A stretch of 64,000 nucleotides of DNA from Corynebacterium sp. Marseille-P4321 (GCF_903645305.1 NZ_CAHJXO010000003.1:1-64000); one strand, 5' to 3'. Shown: positions 53,101 through 62,053, numbered from the stretch's first letter. The notes: generated by a model from the letters alone, not told the origin. Made by a program: numbers and translations.

Positions 53101-53581
53101 TCGCAAACTCCGCAAGTTCCTTCGGGTCAGCCGACGGCTCCGAGTCCTTCAGCACCGGCAGCCCGGCGCGCTCGGCGGCCTGGACAGCGGCGGACTTGTC
53201 GCCGGTGAGTTCCAGCGTCTCCGGGGACGGGCCGATGAACTTGATGCCGTTGTCGCGGCAGGCGCGGGCGAGATCGGCGCGCTCGGAGAGGAAGCCGTAG
53301 CCTGGGTAAATCGCGTCGGCGCCGGTCTTTTTGGCGGCGCGGATGATCTCGTCGATGTCCAGGTAGGCCTTCACAGGCTGACCTTCCACACCGATCTGCA
53401 CCGCCTCGTCCGCGAACGGGCGGTGGAAGGAGTTGCGGTCCTCGCGCGGGTACACGGCGACGGTTTTCGCGCCAGTTTCGAACGCGGCGCGGAACGCGCG
53501 GACGGCGATCTCGCCGCGGTTCGCCACAAGGATTTTCTTGAAGGCGGGGAGGTCGTTGAGCGGGAGGTTATCCGGGTTCAT
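50153..53581 (-). CDS. pyc: Pyruvate carboxylase
   Basis: A 1142-residue four-domain enzyme making oxaloacetate from pyruvate. Biotin carboxylase (about 14-470; [38 protein letters not shown]), carboxyltransferase (about 545-850; EAWGGATYDVGMRF, Lys in LAIKDMAG, HVHTHDTAGG), allosteric linker, and biotinyl domain (about 1070-1142; IEAMKMEA). It is the main anaplerotic enzyme in corynebacteria and needs BirA for biotin. The ATG at 53581 with AAAGGAACC upstream fits the family N-terminus. Confidence 0.97.
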   Translation of the reverse strand: MNPDNLPLNDLPAFKKILVANRGEIAVRAFRAAFETGAKTVAVYPREDRNSFHRPFADEAVQIGVEGQPVKAYLDIDEIIRAAKKTGADAIYPGYGFLSERADLARACRDNGIKFIGPSPETLELTGDKSAAVQAAERAGLPVLKDSEPSADPKELAEFAKDFEFPVFVKAVAGGGGRGMRFIEKQEDVEKLAAEASREAEAAFGDPHVYIERAVIKPQHIEVQIMADSHGNVVHLFERDCSVQRRHQKVVEIAPAQHITEEQRQRICQDAVNFCKEINYEGAGTVEFLVDEQGNHVFIEMNPRVQVEHTVTEEVTGIDIVKNQMYIAAGAKLADVHLEQDLIEVNGAALQCRITTEDPANGFRPDSGVVTGYRSPGGAGVRLDGSVAVGTIITPNFDSLLVKMTCRGRNFQVAVDRALRALNEFSVTGLSTNIGFLRALLSEPEFRNERINTGFIADHPHLLEAPAAADDAGKILEYLASVTVNKPNGERPTNIQPSKKLPKNDYGELPRGSRDELLELGPKKWAEKLRNQTALGVTETTFRDAHQSLLATRVRTNTLVAAAKHVGHLTPELTSVEAWGGATYDVGMRFLHESPWMRLDELREAMPNVNIQMLLRGRNTVGYTPYPDSVTKAFVREAATSGIDIFRIFDALNDVSQMRPAIDAVLETGTTVAEVAMAYSGNLLDPNEDLYTLDYYLNLADEIVEAGAHVLAIKDMAGLMRPAAAAKLVSALRERFDLPVHVHTHDTAGGQLATYLAAANAGADVVDVASAPLAGTTSQPSMSALVAAFANTERDTGIDLQAVFDMEPYWEAVRQVYAPFESGIPGPTGRVYKHEIPGGQLSNLRTQAKALGLEDRFELIEDYYAGVNEILGRPTKVTPSSKVVGDLALQLVGQGVSPEEFAENPRKYDIPESVIGFLQGELGTPPGGWPLLRDKALEDRSEVDHTVQVPEELAPDLESDEHTARRAALDQLLFPKQYAEYQEHLRAYGVTDQLGDKAFFYGLEEGEETMIWYGEIDENRPPLVVSLDAVGEPDEKGMRQVILTVNGQVRPMVVRDESAESSVAEVEKADSSNPGHVAAPFAGAVTVTVKEGDEVKAGDPVASIEAMKMEAAISATKDGVIERVAFTQPTKVEGGDLVVVIS

Positions 53582-53673
53582 GCGGGGGTTCCTTTCCGGA
53601 AAAAGGGCAAAAATCAACAGACAGTATTTTATGCCATCGCAGGTGAGTTTTTTGCGATTTGGTAATACAACAG

Positions 53674-53714
53674 AAAAGGCGGGCGTCGATAAGCAATGTG
53701 CTCTCGACGCCCGC
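53674..53714 (-). terminator. Rho-independent terminator of the prpDBC operon, built from the word
   Basis: An 11-bp inverted repeat (GCGGGCGTCGA 53679-53689; TCGACGCCCGC 53704-53714) encloses a 14-base loop. On the minus strand TTTT follows (53677-53674). An exact CGTCGATAAGC copy at 53684-53694 forms part of one arm and the loop. Confidence 0.8.
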
Positions 53715-53727
53715 GAAGCAGCAGACC

Positions 53728-54873
53728 TTACTTCTCCACGTGGCGCTCGTCCGGGCCGTTGTAGGCGGACAGCGGGCGGATCAGCGAGTTGTTCTCAAAC
53801 TGCTCGATGATGTGTGCGGTCCAGCCGGTGATGCGGCTCATGACGAACAGCGGGGTGAAGAACTCGATGTCGAAACCCAGGATGTAGTAGGCCGGGCCGG
53901 ACGGGAAGTCCAGGTTCGGGCGGATGTTGATCGAGGTGTTGTCGTGCATGGTCTTCGCCATGATGTCGTACATTTCGACCCACTTCTGGGCGTCCTTCTC
54001 CGGGTGCTCGGCGGCGAGCTTCTTGAAGGCGGCCTCCATCGTCGGCACGCGCGAATCGCCCTTCTTGTACACGCGGTGGCCGAAGCCCATCACGAGCTCC
54101 TTGTTCTTCAGCTTGTTCAGGCACCACTCCTCGGCCTTCGCCGGGTCGCCGATCTCCTCCATGTGGTGCATCACGAACTCGTTCGCGCCGCCGTGCAGCG
54201 GGCCCTTCAGCGCGCCGATGGCGCCGGTGATGGCGGACCAGCCGTCGGACATCGTGGACGCGATGGTGCGGGCGGTGAAGGTGGAGGCGTTAAAGGAGTG
54301 CTCGGCGTAGAGGATCATGGTCTTCTCGAACGCCTCGATGTCGGACGGGATGTTCGCCGGGGACTTCTCGTCGTCGCCGAAGACCATCCAGAGGAAGTTC
54401 TCGCTAAAGCCCTTCTCCTTGCTCGGCGCGATGTACTCCTTACCCTGGCGGCGGCGGATGTCGGTGGCCACGATGGTGGGCAGCTTTGCCAGCAGCTTGC
54501 GGCCGATGCCGCGCAGGTGGTCCGAATCCGGGGTGAACTTCTCCGGGTCTTCCGTGCCCAGGTAGGACACTGCGGTGCGCAGCACGTCCATCGGGTGGCA
54601 GTCCTTCGGCATGAAGTTGATGATCTGGATGAGTTCCTCGTCGATGTCGCGGTTGGCCATGCAGCCGCCGCGGAACTCCGCGAGCTGCTCCTCGTTCGGC
54701 AGCTCGCCGTTCCACAGCAGGTACGCGACTTCTTCGAACGTGCAGTTCTCGGCGAGCTCCTGCACCGGGTAGCCGCGGTAGAGCAGCGAGTTGGTCTCCG
54801 GGTTCACCTTGGAAACTGCGGTGTAGTCGGCGACAACGCCGTTAAGGCCCTTGCGGATTTCCTGGTCAGACAT
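53728..54873 (-). CDS. prpC: 2-methylcitrate synthase
   Basis: A 381-residue citrate-synthase-fold enzyme joining propionyl-CoA and oxaloacetate. Active-site histidines and Asp appear in YAEHSFNASTFTAR (about 191-204), LHGGANEFVM (about 226) and GFGHRVYKKGDSR (about 264-276). Context with prpB and prpD identifies it as the methylcitrate enzyme rather than the main citrate synthase, though such enzymes often accept acetyl-CoA as well. AAAGGAG precedes the ATG. Last gene of the prpDBC operon. Confidence 0.93.
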   Translation of the reverse strand: MSDQEIRKGLNGVVADYTAVSKVNPETNSLLYRGYPVQELAENCTFEEVAYLLWNGELPNEEQLAEFRGGCMANRDIDEELIQIINFMPKDCHPMDVLRTAVSYLGTEDPEKFTPDSDHLRGIGRKLLAKLPTIVATDIRRRQGKEYIAPSKEKGFSENFLWMVFGDDEKSPANIPSDIEAFEKTMILYAEHSFNASTFTARTIASTMSDGWSAITGAIGALKGPLHGGANEFVMHHMEEIGDPAKAEEWCLNKLKNKELVMGFGHRVYKKGDSRVPTMEAAFKKLAAEHPEKDAQKWVEMYDIMAKTMHDNTSINIRPNLDFPSGPAYYILGFDIEFFTPLFVMSRITGWTAHIIEQFENNSLIRPLSAYNGPDERHVEK

Positions 54874-54912
54874 GATGTCTCCTTTGAGTTTCTGCGGGTA
54901 GACGCGATGCGT

Positions 54913-55860
54913 CTACTGTGAATCGGTTTGGAAGGTCTGGGAGTAGGTGTCCTTGGAGTAGGTGAACACCGACTGGTCGAACTGGTTGTACTCGTCGTAG
55001 CGGACGAGCTCGTAGAGGCGGGAGCGGTGCTGCATCTTGTCCAGCCACGGCTCCTGCGTGCCGGTTTTCGCGATATCGCGCAGCATCTCCTCGGTCTGGC
55101 CCATGGCGAGGCGGAAGGTAGTCACCGGCCAGATGACGGCGTTGTAGCCGAGCTCCTCCAGGCGCGGGGCCGGGATGAGGTCTGTCTTGCCGAACTCGGT
55201 CATGTTCGCGAGCAGCGGCGTATCGACGGCGGCGCGGAACTTCTCAAAGTCCGCCTCGGAGTAGAGCGCCTCGGTGAAGATGAGGTCCGCACCCGCGTCG
55301 GCGTACGCCTTCGCGCGCTCGATGGCCTCGTCGATGCCCTCGATGCCGGCGGCGTCGGTGCGGGCGCAGATGACGAAGTCGTCGTCGTGGCGCTCGCGCA
55401 CCGCGGCGGTGATGCGGCGGACCATCAGATCGCGCGGCACGACTTCCTTACCGTCCAGGTGGCCGCAGCGCTTCGGGTTCACCTGGTCCTCCAAGTGCAG
55501 CGCGGCGAGACCGGCGGCCTCAAACTCGGCTACGGTGCGGGCTGCGGACATGGGTTCGCCAAAGCCCGTGTCAGCGTCGATAAGCACTGGCAAATTCGTC
55601 GCGCGGGCAATCTGGCCGCCGCGCGCCGCGACCTCGGTCAGTGTGGTCAGGCCGATGTCCGGCAGGCCCAAATCGTTGGCCAGCACCGCGCCGGAGACGT
55701 ACACTCCCTCAAACCCATCAGCCGATTCACGGCTGATGTCCTCGATCAGGCGCGCGGTGAGCGGGTTAAACGCGCCGGGCAGCTTGGTGATGGTGTCGCT
55801 GGTCAGCGATTCGCGCAGTGCCCTGCGGCGTTCGTTCGGGGTTTTGTCGGGTGCGAACAT
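54913..55860 (-). CDS. prpB: Methylisocitrate lyase
   Basis: A 315-residue isocitrate lyase superfamily enzyme cleaving 2-methylisocitrate to succinate and pyruvate. The catalytic loop KRCGHLDGKEVV (about 128-139), metal-site IDADTGFGE (about 94-102) and ARTDAAGIEG (about 165) are present. A CGTCGATAAGC word is embedded at 55575-55585 where LID is encoded. The ATG shares a base with the prpD stop (TAATG), and GGGAGG lies upstream. Confidence 0.95.
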   Translation of the reverse strand: MFAPDKTPNERRRALRESLTSDTITKLPGAFNPLTARLIEDISRESADGFEGVYVSGAVLANDLGLPDIGLTTLTEVAARGGQIARATNLPVLIDADTGFGEPMSAARTVAEFEAAGLAALHLEDQVNPKRCGHLDGKEVVPRDLMVRRITAAVRERHDDDFVICARTDAAGIEGIDEAIERAKAYADAGADLIFTEALYSEADFEKFRAAVDTPLLANMTEFGKTDLIPAPRLEELGYNAVIWPVTTFRLAMGQTEEMLRDIAKTGTQEPWLDKMQHRSRLYELVRYDEYNQFDQSVFTYSKDTYSQTFQTDSQ

Positions 55861-57371
55861 TAGAAGATGCCTCCCGGGATTTCCGGAGCGTTCTCAACGG
55901 TCTGCGCGTTGACGCGGACGTTCAACTCGGACAGGTCGGTGAGGTTCTCCAGGTCCTGTACAGCCGCGAGGAAGCGGTCCTGCTCCTCCTGGTCAACAAT
56001 GCCCTCGGCCAGGGTGCGGAACTTTTGGATGTAGTTGTCGCGCTCGAACGGGCGCGCACCCAGCGGGTTTGCGTCGGCAACTGCCATTTCGTCCTCGATC
56101 ACGGTGCCATCGGTGAAGGTGATGACGGCCTTGGCGCCGAACGCCTTTTCCTTCGGATCGGGCGAGTGGTAGCGGCGGGTCCACTCCTCGTCCTCAACCG
56201 TGGAGATCTTGTGCCACAGCTCCACGGTCTCCGGGCGGTTCGCGCGCTCCGGCGCGTAGGAGTCGATGTGGTGCCAAGTGCCGTCCTCGAGCGCGACAGC
56301 GAACATGTACATGATGGAGTGGTCCAGCGTCTCGCGCGACGCGTTCGGGTCCATCTTCTGCGGGTCGTTCGCGCCGGTGCCGATGACGTAGTGGGTGTGG
56401 TGCGAGGTGTGCAGCACGATCGACTCGATGTCCGCGGTGGACTTGCCGGCATCTGCAATCGTCTGCTTCATGCGTCGTGCCAGGTCGATCGGCGCCTGCG
56501 CCTGGTACTCCGCGGAGTGCTCCTTGGTGTAGGTCTCCAGGATCGCGCGCTTAGGCTCACCGTCTGCCGGAAGCGGCACAGTGTAGGTGCGGTCCGGGGA
56601 GTGCAGCATCCAGGCGATCACGCCGTCCTCGCCCTCCCAGATCGGGGCCGGTGCGCCCTCGCCGCGCATCGCGCGGTCCACGGCCTCGATGGCCATCTTG
56701 CCGGCGAACGCCGGGGCGGACGCCTTCCAGGAGGAGATCAGGCCCTTGCGCGATTGGCGCGTTGCGGTGGTGGTGTGCAGCGCCTGGCCAACAGCCTGGT
56801 AGATGGTCTCCACGTCGAGTTCGAGCATGGTGCCGATGCCCGCCGCGGCCGAGGGACCGAGGTGGGCGACGTGGTCGATCTTGAACTCGTGCAGGGAGAT
56901 ACCCTTCACCAGGTTCACCTGGATCTCGTAGCCCGTGGCGATGCCGCGGATGAGCTGCTTGCCGTTGAGGCCCTTGTGCTGCGCCACGGCCAGGATCGGC
57001 GGGATGTTGTCACCCGGGTGGGAGTACTCGGCCGCAAGGAACGTGTCGTGGAAGTCGAGCTCGCGCACCGCGGTGCCGTTGGCAAACGCCGCCCACTCAG
57101 CGGAGTACTTCCCGTCCTCGCCGAAGACCTCGGCGCCGCCGTTGTCCACCGGGTGGGCCTTCGCCATTTCGCGGGCGACAGCAACAGGGCGGCGGCCGTA
57201 GGAAGCCACCGCCACAGAAGCGTTGTCGATGATGCGGTTGATAATCATTTCGCGGGTGTCTTCCGGCACTTCCACCGGGTCGGCCGCGACCTTGGCCACC
57301 TTGTAGGCCAGATGCTCCTCAATGGGAAAGTCCTCCGCGGACTTATGGGTGCGTACTTCGTGGTTGATCAT
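55860..57371 (-). CDS. prpD: 2-methylcitrate dehydratase
   Basis: A 503-residue MmgE/PrpD-fold enzyme dehydrating 2-methylcitrate. Typical stretches are [17 protein letters not shown] (about 47-63), [20 protein letters not shown] (about 110-129; catalytic Asp/His) and [21 protein letters not shown] (in part). It is the first gene of prpDBC. The ATG at 57371 (MINHEVRTH) follows GAGGAG with about 10 bases spacing; upstream in-frame sequence runs through the prpR-prpD promoter and is not coding. Confidence 0.95.
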   Translation of the reverse strand: MINHEVRTHKSAEDFPIEEHLAYKVAKVAADPVEVPEDTREMIINRIIDNASVAVASYGRRPVAVAREMAKAHPVDNGGAEVFGEDGKYSAEWAAFANGTAVRELDFHDTFLAAEYSHPGDNIPPILAVAQHKGLNGKQLIRGIATGYEIQVNLVKGISLHEFKIDHVAHLGPSAAAGIGTMLELDVETIYQAVGQALHTTTATRQSRKGLISSWKASAPAFAGKMAIEAVDRAMRGEGAPAPIWEGEDGVIAWMLHSPDRTYTVPLPADGEPKRAILETYTKEHSAEYQAQAPIDLARRMKQTIADAGKSTADIESIVLHTSHHTHYVIGTGANDPQKMDPNASRETLDHSIMYMFAVALEDGTWHHIDSYAPERANRPETVELWHKISTVEDEEWTRRYHSPDPKEKAFGAKAVITFTDGTVIEDEMAVADANPLGARPFERDNYIQKFRTLAEGIVDQEEQDRFLAAVQDLENLTDLSELNVRVNAQTVENAPEIPGGIF

Positions 57372-57549
57372 TGGCAGATGTCTCCTCATACAAGGGATAC
57401 GGGTGACTGGAATGTCGCATCTCATACTATTGCGGCATTTGTGTCGCGGGTCATAGTAATTTTTGTGACACTTTGCGTCCCACCCGACGACGTTCTGCAA
57501 TAGTTTGTAAACCAGCAGGACAACACGGCAATTGAAGGAGTGCGGCACA
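57372..57549. promoter_or_regulatory. prpD-prpR intergenic control region
   Basis: This 178-bp divergent region is relatively AT-rich. It contains ACACTTTGCG (57468-57477) and AGTTTGTAAA (57502-57511), both partial matches to the ACTTTGCAAA core known for RamB/PrpR-type regulators, and a TGTGACACTTT stretch that may hold a GlxR-like half-site. Assignment is by similarity only. Confidence 0.4.
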
Positions 57550-58824
57550 GTGGCAAAGCTCTACGCGGGGGGACAGATCCACATGCTGCGCACAAGCCGC
57601 GGCCTGACCCAGGTGGAGATGGCGCAGCTGATCGACATCTCCCCCAGCTACCTCAACCAGCTAGAAAACGACCAGCGCCCAGTAACCGCCCCGGTGCTGC
57701 TCAAGCTCACCAGCACCTTCGGGGTGGACGCCGCCTACTTCTCCGGCGAGGCGGAACGCGAGCAGGTTGCAGAGCTCGCAGACCTCTTGCCCGCCATCCC
57801 CGAAAGCGAGCTGGCGGACTTCGCGCTGCGCTTCCCCACCATTGCCGCCGCGGTGCGCGCCATCCCGGCCACGCTCAGCGGCGCTGCCCCCGACCCCTAC
57901 GAGGGCGCGCGCAACTACTTCCAGGCCAACCGCAACTACTTCCACGACATCGACACCACGGCCGAAGCCCTCGCAGCCCGCCTCGCCGGACGCCAGCTGC
58001 GCCTGACCCGCCTCGCGGCGGCCTTCGACCGGGACCTCGGCTACACCGTGCGCTTCAACCAGCACGTCGAGGGCCCCCGCTCCGAGCTCGACCAATTAGG
58101 CCGCGAGGTGCGCCTGCGCGCCGGTCTCACAGAGGCGCAGCAGTGCTTCGAGTTGTCCTACCACTACGGCAGGCTCAGCTACGCGTCGATGTTCGCCGAG
58201 CGCGTCGCTGCTATCGACGATGCCGCCACCCGCCGCCTCACCGAACACGGCTTGGGCCAGTACTTCGCCGCGGCCGTAACAATGCCGTATGCGGAGATCC
58301 TCGCCGCGGCGCGGGAGACGCGCTACGACGTGGACGTGATCTCCGCCCGTTTCGGCACTGGGTTTGAGTCCACCTGCCAGCGGCTCGGCACCTTGCAACG
58401 GCCGGGCGCGGAGGGCGTGCCGTTCGTGTTCATCCGCACCGACCGCTCAGGCACGATTTCGAAACGCCAGGCGACCGCACCGTTCCACTTCTCCCGCGAG
58501 GGCGGATCCTGCCCGTTGTGGGTGGTGCACCGGGCATTTGAAACCCCCAACCGCGTGACACGGCAGGTCTCCGTCACTCCGGACGGGCGCACGCAGATGT
58601 GGGTGGCCCGCATGGTGCAAGGACCGGCGGTGGGGTTCGGCGCACCCCGGCGCGAGCACGCCGTGGCGCTGGGGTGCGACGCGGCGCACGCCAGCCAGCT
58701 CGTCTACGCGGACGGCCTGGACTTGAACCCGGCGGCCGCCACCCCTATCGGCCCCGGGTGCGACACGTGCCCGCGCGCCCGCTGCCCGCAGCGCGCATTC
58801 CCCCACGCGCGCGTAGAGGGATAG
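57550..58824 (+). CDS. prpR: PrpR/RamB-family transcriptional regulator
   Basis: A 424-residue regulator with an N-terminal XRE helix-turn-helix (about 8-62; [28 protein letters not shown] in part), a middle ImmA/IrrE-like domain (about 150-260) and a C-terminal short-chain fatty acyl-CoA regulator domain (about 270-420), which in Mycobacterium PrpR holds an iron-sulfur cluster. The C-terminus here has cysteines [12 protein letters not shown]. Divergent from prpDBC, it is expected to activate it on propionate. GTG with AAGGAG 9 bases upstream. Confidence 0.92.
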   Translation: MAKLYAGGQIHMLRTSRGLTQVEMAQLIDISPSYLNQLENDQRPVTAPVLLKLTSTFGVDAAYFSGEAEREQVAELADLLPAIPESELADFALRFPTIAAAVRAIPATLSGAAPDPYEGARNYFQANRNYFHDIDTTAEALAARLAGRQLRLTRLAAAFDRDLGYTVRFNQHVEGPRSELDQLGREVRLRAGLTEAQQCFELSYHYGRLSYASMFAERVAAIDDAATRRLTEHGLGQYFAAAVTMPYAEILAAARETRYDVDVISARFGTGFESTCQRLGTLQRPGAEGVPFVFIRTDRSGTISKRQATAPFHFSREGGSCPLWVVHRAFETPNRVTRQVSVTPDGRTQMWVARMVQGPAVGFGAPRREHAVALGCDAAHASQLVYADGLDLNPAAATPIGPGCDTCPRARCPQRAFPHARVEG

Positions 58825-58831
58825 GCGCCAG

Positions 58832-60238
58832 CTACGCCAGGTCGGACTTCGAAATGAGGCGGCGCGCCGCCTCCGTGATCGAGCCGGACAGCGACGGGTA
58901 CACCGCCATCGATTCCGCCAGCTGGCGCACCGTAAGATTGTTCGTCACCGCGATGGTGATGGACAAGATGAGCTCGGAGGCCGTCGGGGCGACGATTACG
59001 CCGCCGAGCACCTGGCCAGAGCCCTTGCGCGCGAAGATCTTCACAAAACCGTGCTGCAAAGAACGCATCTTCGCGCGCGGGTTCGTGTTCAGGGGCAGTT
59101 TGTAGATGTCGGCGTCCACCTCACCGTCGACAATCTGCTGCTCCGTGACACCCACTGCGGCGATCTCGGGGCGGGTGAATACGGCGTTGCCCACCGTCTT
59201 CAGGCGGATCGGGCTCACGCCCTCGCCGAGCGAGTGGTCCACGGCGGTGCGGCCCTGCTGCGCGGCGACCGAGGCCAGCGGCATCAAGTCGGTGCAGTCG
59301 CCGGCGGCGTAGATGCCCGGCACGTTGGTGCGGGAGACGCGGTCGACGTGGATGTGGCCCGACGGGGTGGTTTCCACGCCCGCTGCCTCGAGGTTCAAGT
59401 CGGCCGTGTTCGGGATGGAGCCGATCGACATCATTACGTGGCTGCCCTCGATCTCGCGTCCGTCGGTGGTGTAGACCACCACGCCTTCGCCGGTGTTGTC
59501 CACGTGGTCCACGCGCGCGTCCTTTTCCAGCTGCACGCCGAGGCCCTCCAGCACGGTTTCCAGCACGTCGGCGGCGTCCGCGTCGTCGTGAGGCAGGATG
59601 CGGTCGCGCGAGGCCACCATGGTCACTTTCACACCCAGCTCGGCGAAGGCGGAGACGAACTCCGCACCCGTCACACCGGAGCCGACCACGATGAGGTGGG
59701 TGGGCAGCTCCTCAAGGTCGTACATTTGGCGCCAGTTCAGGATGCGCTCGCCGTCCGGCTCAGCACCCTTGAGCACGCGGGGGCTCGCACCGGTGCACAC
59801 CAGCACCATGTCGCACTCGATGGTTTCGCAGTTCCCGTCCGGGGTTTCCACCTCGATGCGGTGCGTGGTGTGCCCGGTCTGCTCTCCAGCGAACTTGGCC
59901 CGGCCGTTGATGAAATGCACGCCGTTGCGCTCGAGTCCCCGGCGCACGTCGTCGGACTGCTTCTCCGCCAGCGCCTTCACACGCTCGTTGAGCGCCATGA
60001 GCGACAGCTTCGCGTCGCCAAGCGTGTGGTTGAGCCCCATGTCGTCGGCGCGTCGCAGGTCGGTCTTGATGTTCGCGCCAGCGATGAAGCTTTTCGACGG
60101 CACCACGTCCTTGCGAATCGCCGCCCCGCCGGCACCGTGGTCCTCCACAACGGTGATGTCGGCTCCGTATTTCGACGCGACAAGGGCGGCTTCGTACCCG
60201 CCTGGGCCACCGCCCATGATGACGATCTTCTTGGACAA
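58832..60238 (-). CDS. lpdA: NAD(P)H-quinone dehydrogenase LpdA-type flavoprotein
   Basis: A 468-residue two-dinucleotide-binding flavoprotein: FAD site GGGPGGYEAALVA (about 9-21), NAD(P) site VVGSGVTGAEF (about 179-189), GIYAAGDCTD (about 304) and a C-terminal dimerisation domain. The redox-active CxxxxC of dihydrolipoyl dehydrogenases is missing: GGAAIRKDVVPSK stands there. This matches mycobacterial LpdA (Rv3303c), which reduces quinones rather than lipoamide. TTG start with GAGGAG about 10 bases upstream. Confidence 0.87.
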   Translation of the reverse strand: MSKKIVIMGGGPGGYEAALVASKYGADITVVEDHGAGGAAIRKDVVPSKSFIAGANIKTDLRRADDMGLNHTLGDAKLSLMALNERVKALAEKQSDDVRRGLERNGVHFINGRAKFAGEQTGHTTHRIEVETPDGNCETIECDMVLVCTGASPRVLKGAEPDGERILNWRQMYDLEELPTHLIVVGSGVTGAEFVSAFAELGVKVTMVASRDRILPHDDADAADVLETVLEGLGVQLEKDARVDHVDNTGEGVVVYTTDGREIEGSHVMMSIGSIPNTADLNLEAAGVETTPSGHIHVDRVSRTNVPGIYAAGDCTDLMPLASVAAQQGRTAVDHSLGEGVSPIRLKTVGNAVFTRPEIAAVGVTEQQIVDGEVDADIYKLPLNTNPRAKMRSLQHGFVKIFARKGSGQVLGGVIVAPTASELILSITIAVTNNLTVRQLAESMAVYPSLSGSITEAARRLISKSDLA

Positions 60239-60300
60239 AACTACAGCTCTCCTCGGGCAGACTTCATCTCCGGCAAAATACGGCCACAGTCTACCCTCGG

Positions 60301-61482
60301 TTACTCCTCAGGCACGCCGAAGTACTTCTCCACGATCGAACCAAACAGACGCACGCCCACGCCGATCGCACGCTCGTCGATGTTCAAGTTGCCCTGGTGG
60401 ATGTCCTGTTTCTCGCCCTCGCCGCTCCATCCGCCGAGGCGCATCATCGCGCCCGGCACATACTCGAGGTACCAGGAGAAGTCCTCGCCGCCGCTGGACT
60501 GCGGCGCGGAGACAATCGCGTGCGGGTCGATCGCGCGGCCGGCTTGTACTGCTAGTGCGGTCGCGGCATCGTCGTTAAGCACTGGCGGCACGCCCCGGAT
60601 GTAGTCCAGGTGGTAGGTGCAGCCCGTGGGCGCGACAACCAGATCGATGAGGTCGGTGAGGAGCTCCTCCAGCGCCCTCCACGTGGCGATGTCCGCGGTG
60701 CGAATCGTGCCTTCAAGCACCCCGCGCTTCGGGATAGCGTTCGCGGCGTCGCCCGCCTCGGCGTGCCCGAAGACGAGCACGGTGCCGGTGCGCGGGTCCA
60801 CCCGGCGCGACAACAGCGCCGGCAGCTGGGTGATCAGTGCGCCCATGGCGTACACCACGTCGGCGGACAGCTGCGGGCGGGAGGTGTGCCCGCCAGGGCC
60901 CTGGACCTCGATGCGCACCACGTCTGAGGCCGAGGTGATGGCACCTGCGCGCACACCGATCTCGCCGACGCGTAGGTTCGGCTCCGCGTGCACGGCGTAA
61001 ATGGCGGAGACGTTTTCCAGCGCGCCCCAGTTCACCACGTCGATGGCGCCGCCGCCCATGACTTCCTCGGCGGGCTGGAAGATGATGCGCACCCCGTTGG
61101 GCAGGTCGATGGTGGACAGCGCGCACGCAAGCGCGAGCGCGACGGTGGTGTGGATGTCGTGGCCGCAGGAGTGCGAAACCCCCGGGTTGGTGGACGCGAA
61201 GCTCAGTCCCGTCTGCTCAGGCACCCCGAGCGCGTCAATGTCCGCGCGGAACGCGAGCCGCTTCCCGTCCGCCGGGCCGATGTCCACGTACAGGCCGGTG
61301 GTGGGGAACCGCACCGGGGTCAGCCCGTATTCTTCGAGCACGCCAGCGATGAAGTTGGTGGTTTCCACTTCCTCGTTGGAAAGTTCCGGGTGGGCATGCA
61401 GGTGACGCCGCCATTCGATGACGCGCTGTTCATTCTCCGCAAACCATGCGTCGACCTCCGCCCCAATCCCGGCGTTGCCCAC
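60301..61482 (-). CDS. M20 family amidohydrolase
   Basis: A 393-residue M20D-type hydrolase (AmiA/AmiB, hippurate hydrolase-like). Visible: RRHLHAHPELSNEE (about 25-38), FRADIDALGVPE (about 74), GVSHSCGHDIHTT (metal-site, about 93-105), QPAEEVMGGG (about 135) and GPGGHTSRPQLS (about 195). The true substrate is unknown. The GTG at 61482 has GGGAGG 4-5 bases upstream; a longer TTG frame would translate a 12-bp tandem repeat as QSHL units and is rejected. Confidence 0.87.
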   Translation of the reverse strand: MGNAGIGAEVDAWFAENEQRVIEWRRHLHAHPELSNEEVETTNFIAGVLEEYGLTPVRFPTTGLYVDIGPADGKRLAFRADIDALGVPEQTGLSFASTNPGVSHSCGHDIHTTVALALACALSTIDLPNGVRIIFQPAEEVMGGGAIDVVNWGALENVSAIYAVHAEPNLRVGEIGVRAGAITSASDVVRIEVQGPGGHTSRPQLSADVVYAMGALITQLPALLSRRVDPRTGTVLVFGHAEAGDAANAIPKRGVLEGTIRTADIATWRALEELLTDLIDLVVAPTGCTYHLDYIRGVPPVLNDDAATALAVQAGRAIDPHAIVSAPQSSGGEDFSWYLEYVPGAMMRLGGWSGEGEKQDIHQGNLNIDERAIGVGVRLFGSIVEKYFGVPEE

Positions 61483-61502
61483 GTTTCCTCCCGGCTCTCC
61501 GT

Positions 61503-61550
61503 GACTCTGCAAATGACTCTGTAAATGACTCTGTAAATAACTCTGCAAAT
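61503..61550. repeat. Four-unit 12-bp tandem repeat upstream of the M20 gene
   Basis: Units GACTCTGCAAAT, GACTCTGTAAAT, GACTCTGTAAAT and AACTCTGCAAAT stand head to tail. Each resembles the RamB-type box AACTTTGCAAA with one to three changes. The array lies 20-68 bases upstream of the chosen start of the M20 gene. Confidence 0.75.
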
Positions 61551-61612
61551 CGTGCAGTTGTACCGGAAGAGTCTACGCGCCGCACGTCTCATGTCTTGAA
61601 AACGGTCGGATA

Positions 61613-62053
61613 TTATGCGTCGGCAAACCCCAGAAACTCCATGTCCACGAACGGCGGCGTGCCCGCTGGGGCTCCGCGGCGCAGGTAGGGCTCGTGGAAG
61701 CGGGCTGTGTCGCGCGGGCCCCTGGGCCAGCTGAAAGCGATCTCTTCGGGGCCTTCCTCCGTGGGAGGGCAGGAGGCGAAGTGTCCGGCGACGTCCTCAC
61801 CCGCCGCGGGCAAGAGCGCCGCCGGCGGGACTTGCAGCGCGCGGGCGATGCGGTAGCAGGTGGACAAGGTTGGGTCGGCAACTTTCGAGTTGTAGTCGTT
61901 GCGCTCCAAGTTCGAAATCAGCGTGCGCGACACCCCAGCGATCTCCGCCAGCCGCGTCTGGCTTAAGCCCCGCATCTCCCTGATGGTGCGCACTCGCTCC
62001 CCCAGGCCGAGCGCGTAGCTTGCCCAGTGCGATTGCGGTAACACGTCCCCCAT
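61613..62053 (-). CDS. XRE family transcriptional regulator
   Basis: A 146-residue regulator with an N-terminal helix-turn-helix (about 20-75; VRTIREMRGLSQTRLAEIAGVSRTLISNLE in part) and a short C-terminal region without a recognised ligand domain. It is encoded just upstream of the M20 gene on the same strand and may control it. ATG with GGGGGAAG upstream. Confidence 0.83.
   Translation of the reverse strand: MGDVLPQSHWASYALGLGERVRTIREMRGLSQTRLAEIAGVSRTLISNLERNDYNSKVADPTLSTCYRIARALQVPPAALLPAAGEDVAGHFASCPPTEEGPEEIAFSWPRGPRDTARFHEPYLRRGAPAGTPPFVDMEFLGFADA

Noticed and set aside
51806..53665. Plus-strand open frame of about 620 codons opposite pyc
   Set aside because: An antisense shadow of pyruvate carboxylase; codon-position GC pattern and protein signatures belong to the minus strand.
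55818..57503. Plus-strand open frame of about 560 codons opposite prpD
   Set aside because: A shadow of PrpD with no recognisable domain.
58832..60238. Dihydrolipoyl dehydrogenase of the pyruvate dehydrogenase complex
   Set aside because: The redox-active cysteine pair is absent, so a lipoamide role is unlikely; the LpdA/quinone reductase group fits better.
59051..60604. Plus-strand open frame of about 517 codons opposite lpdA
   Set aside because: A shadow of the flavoprotein gene; no start signal or motif.
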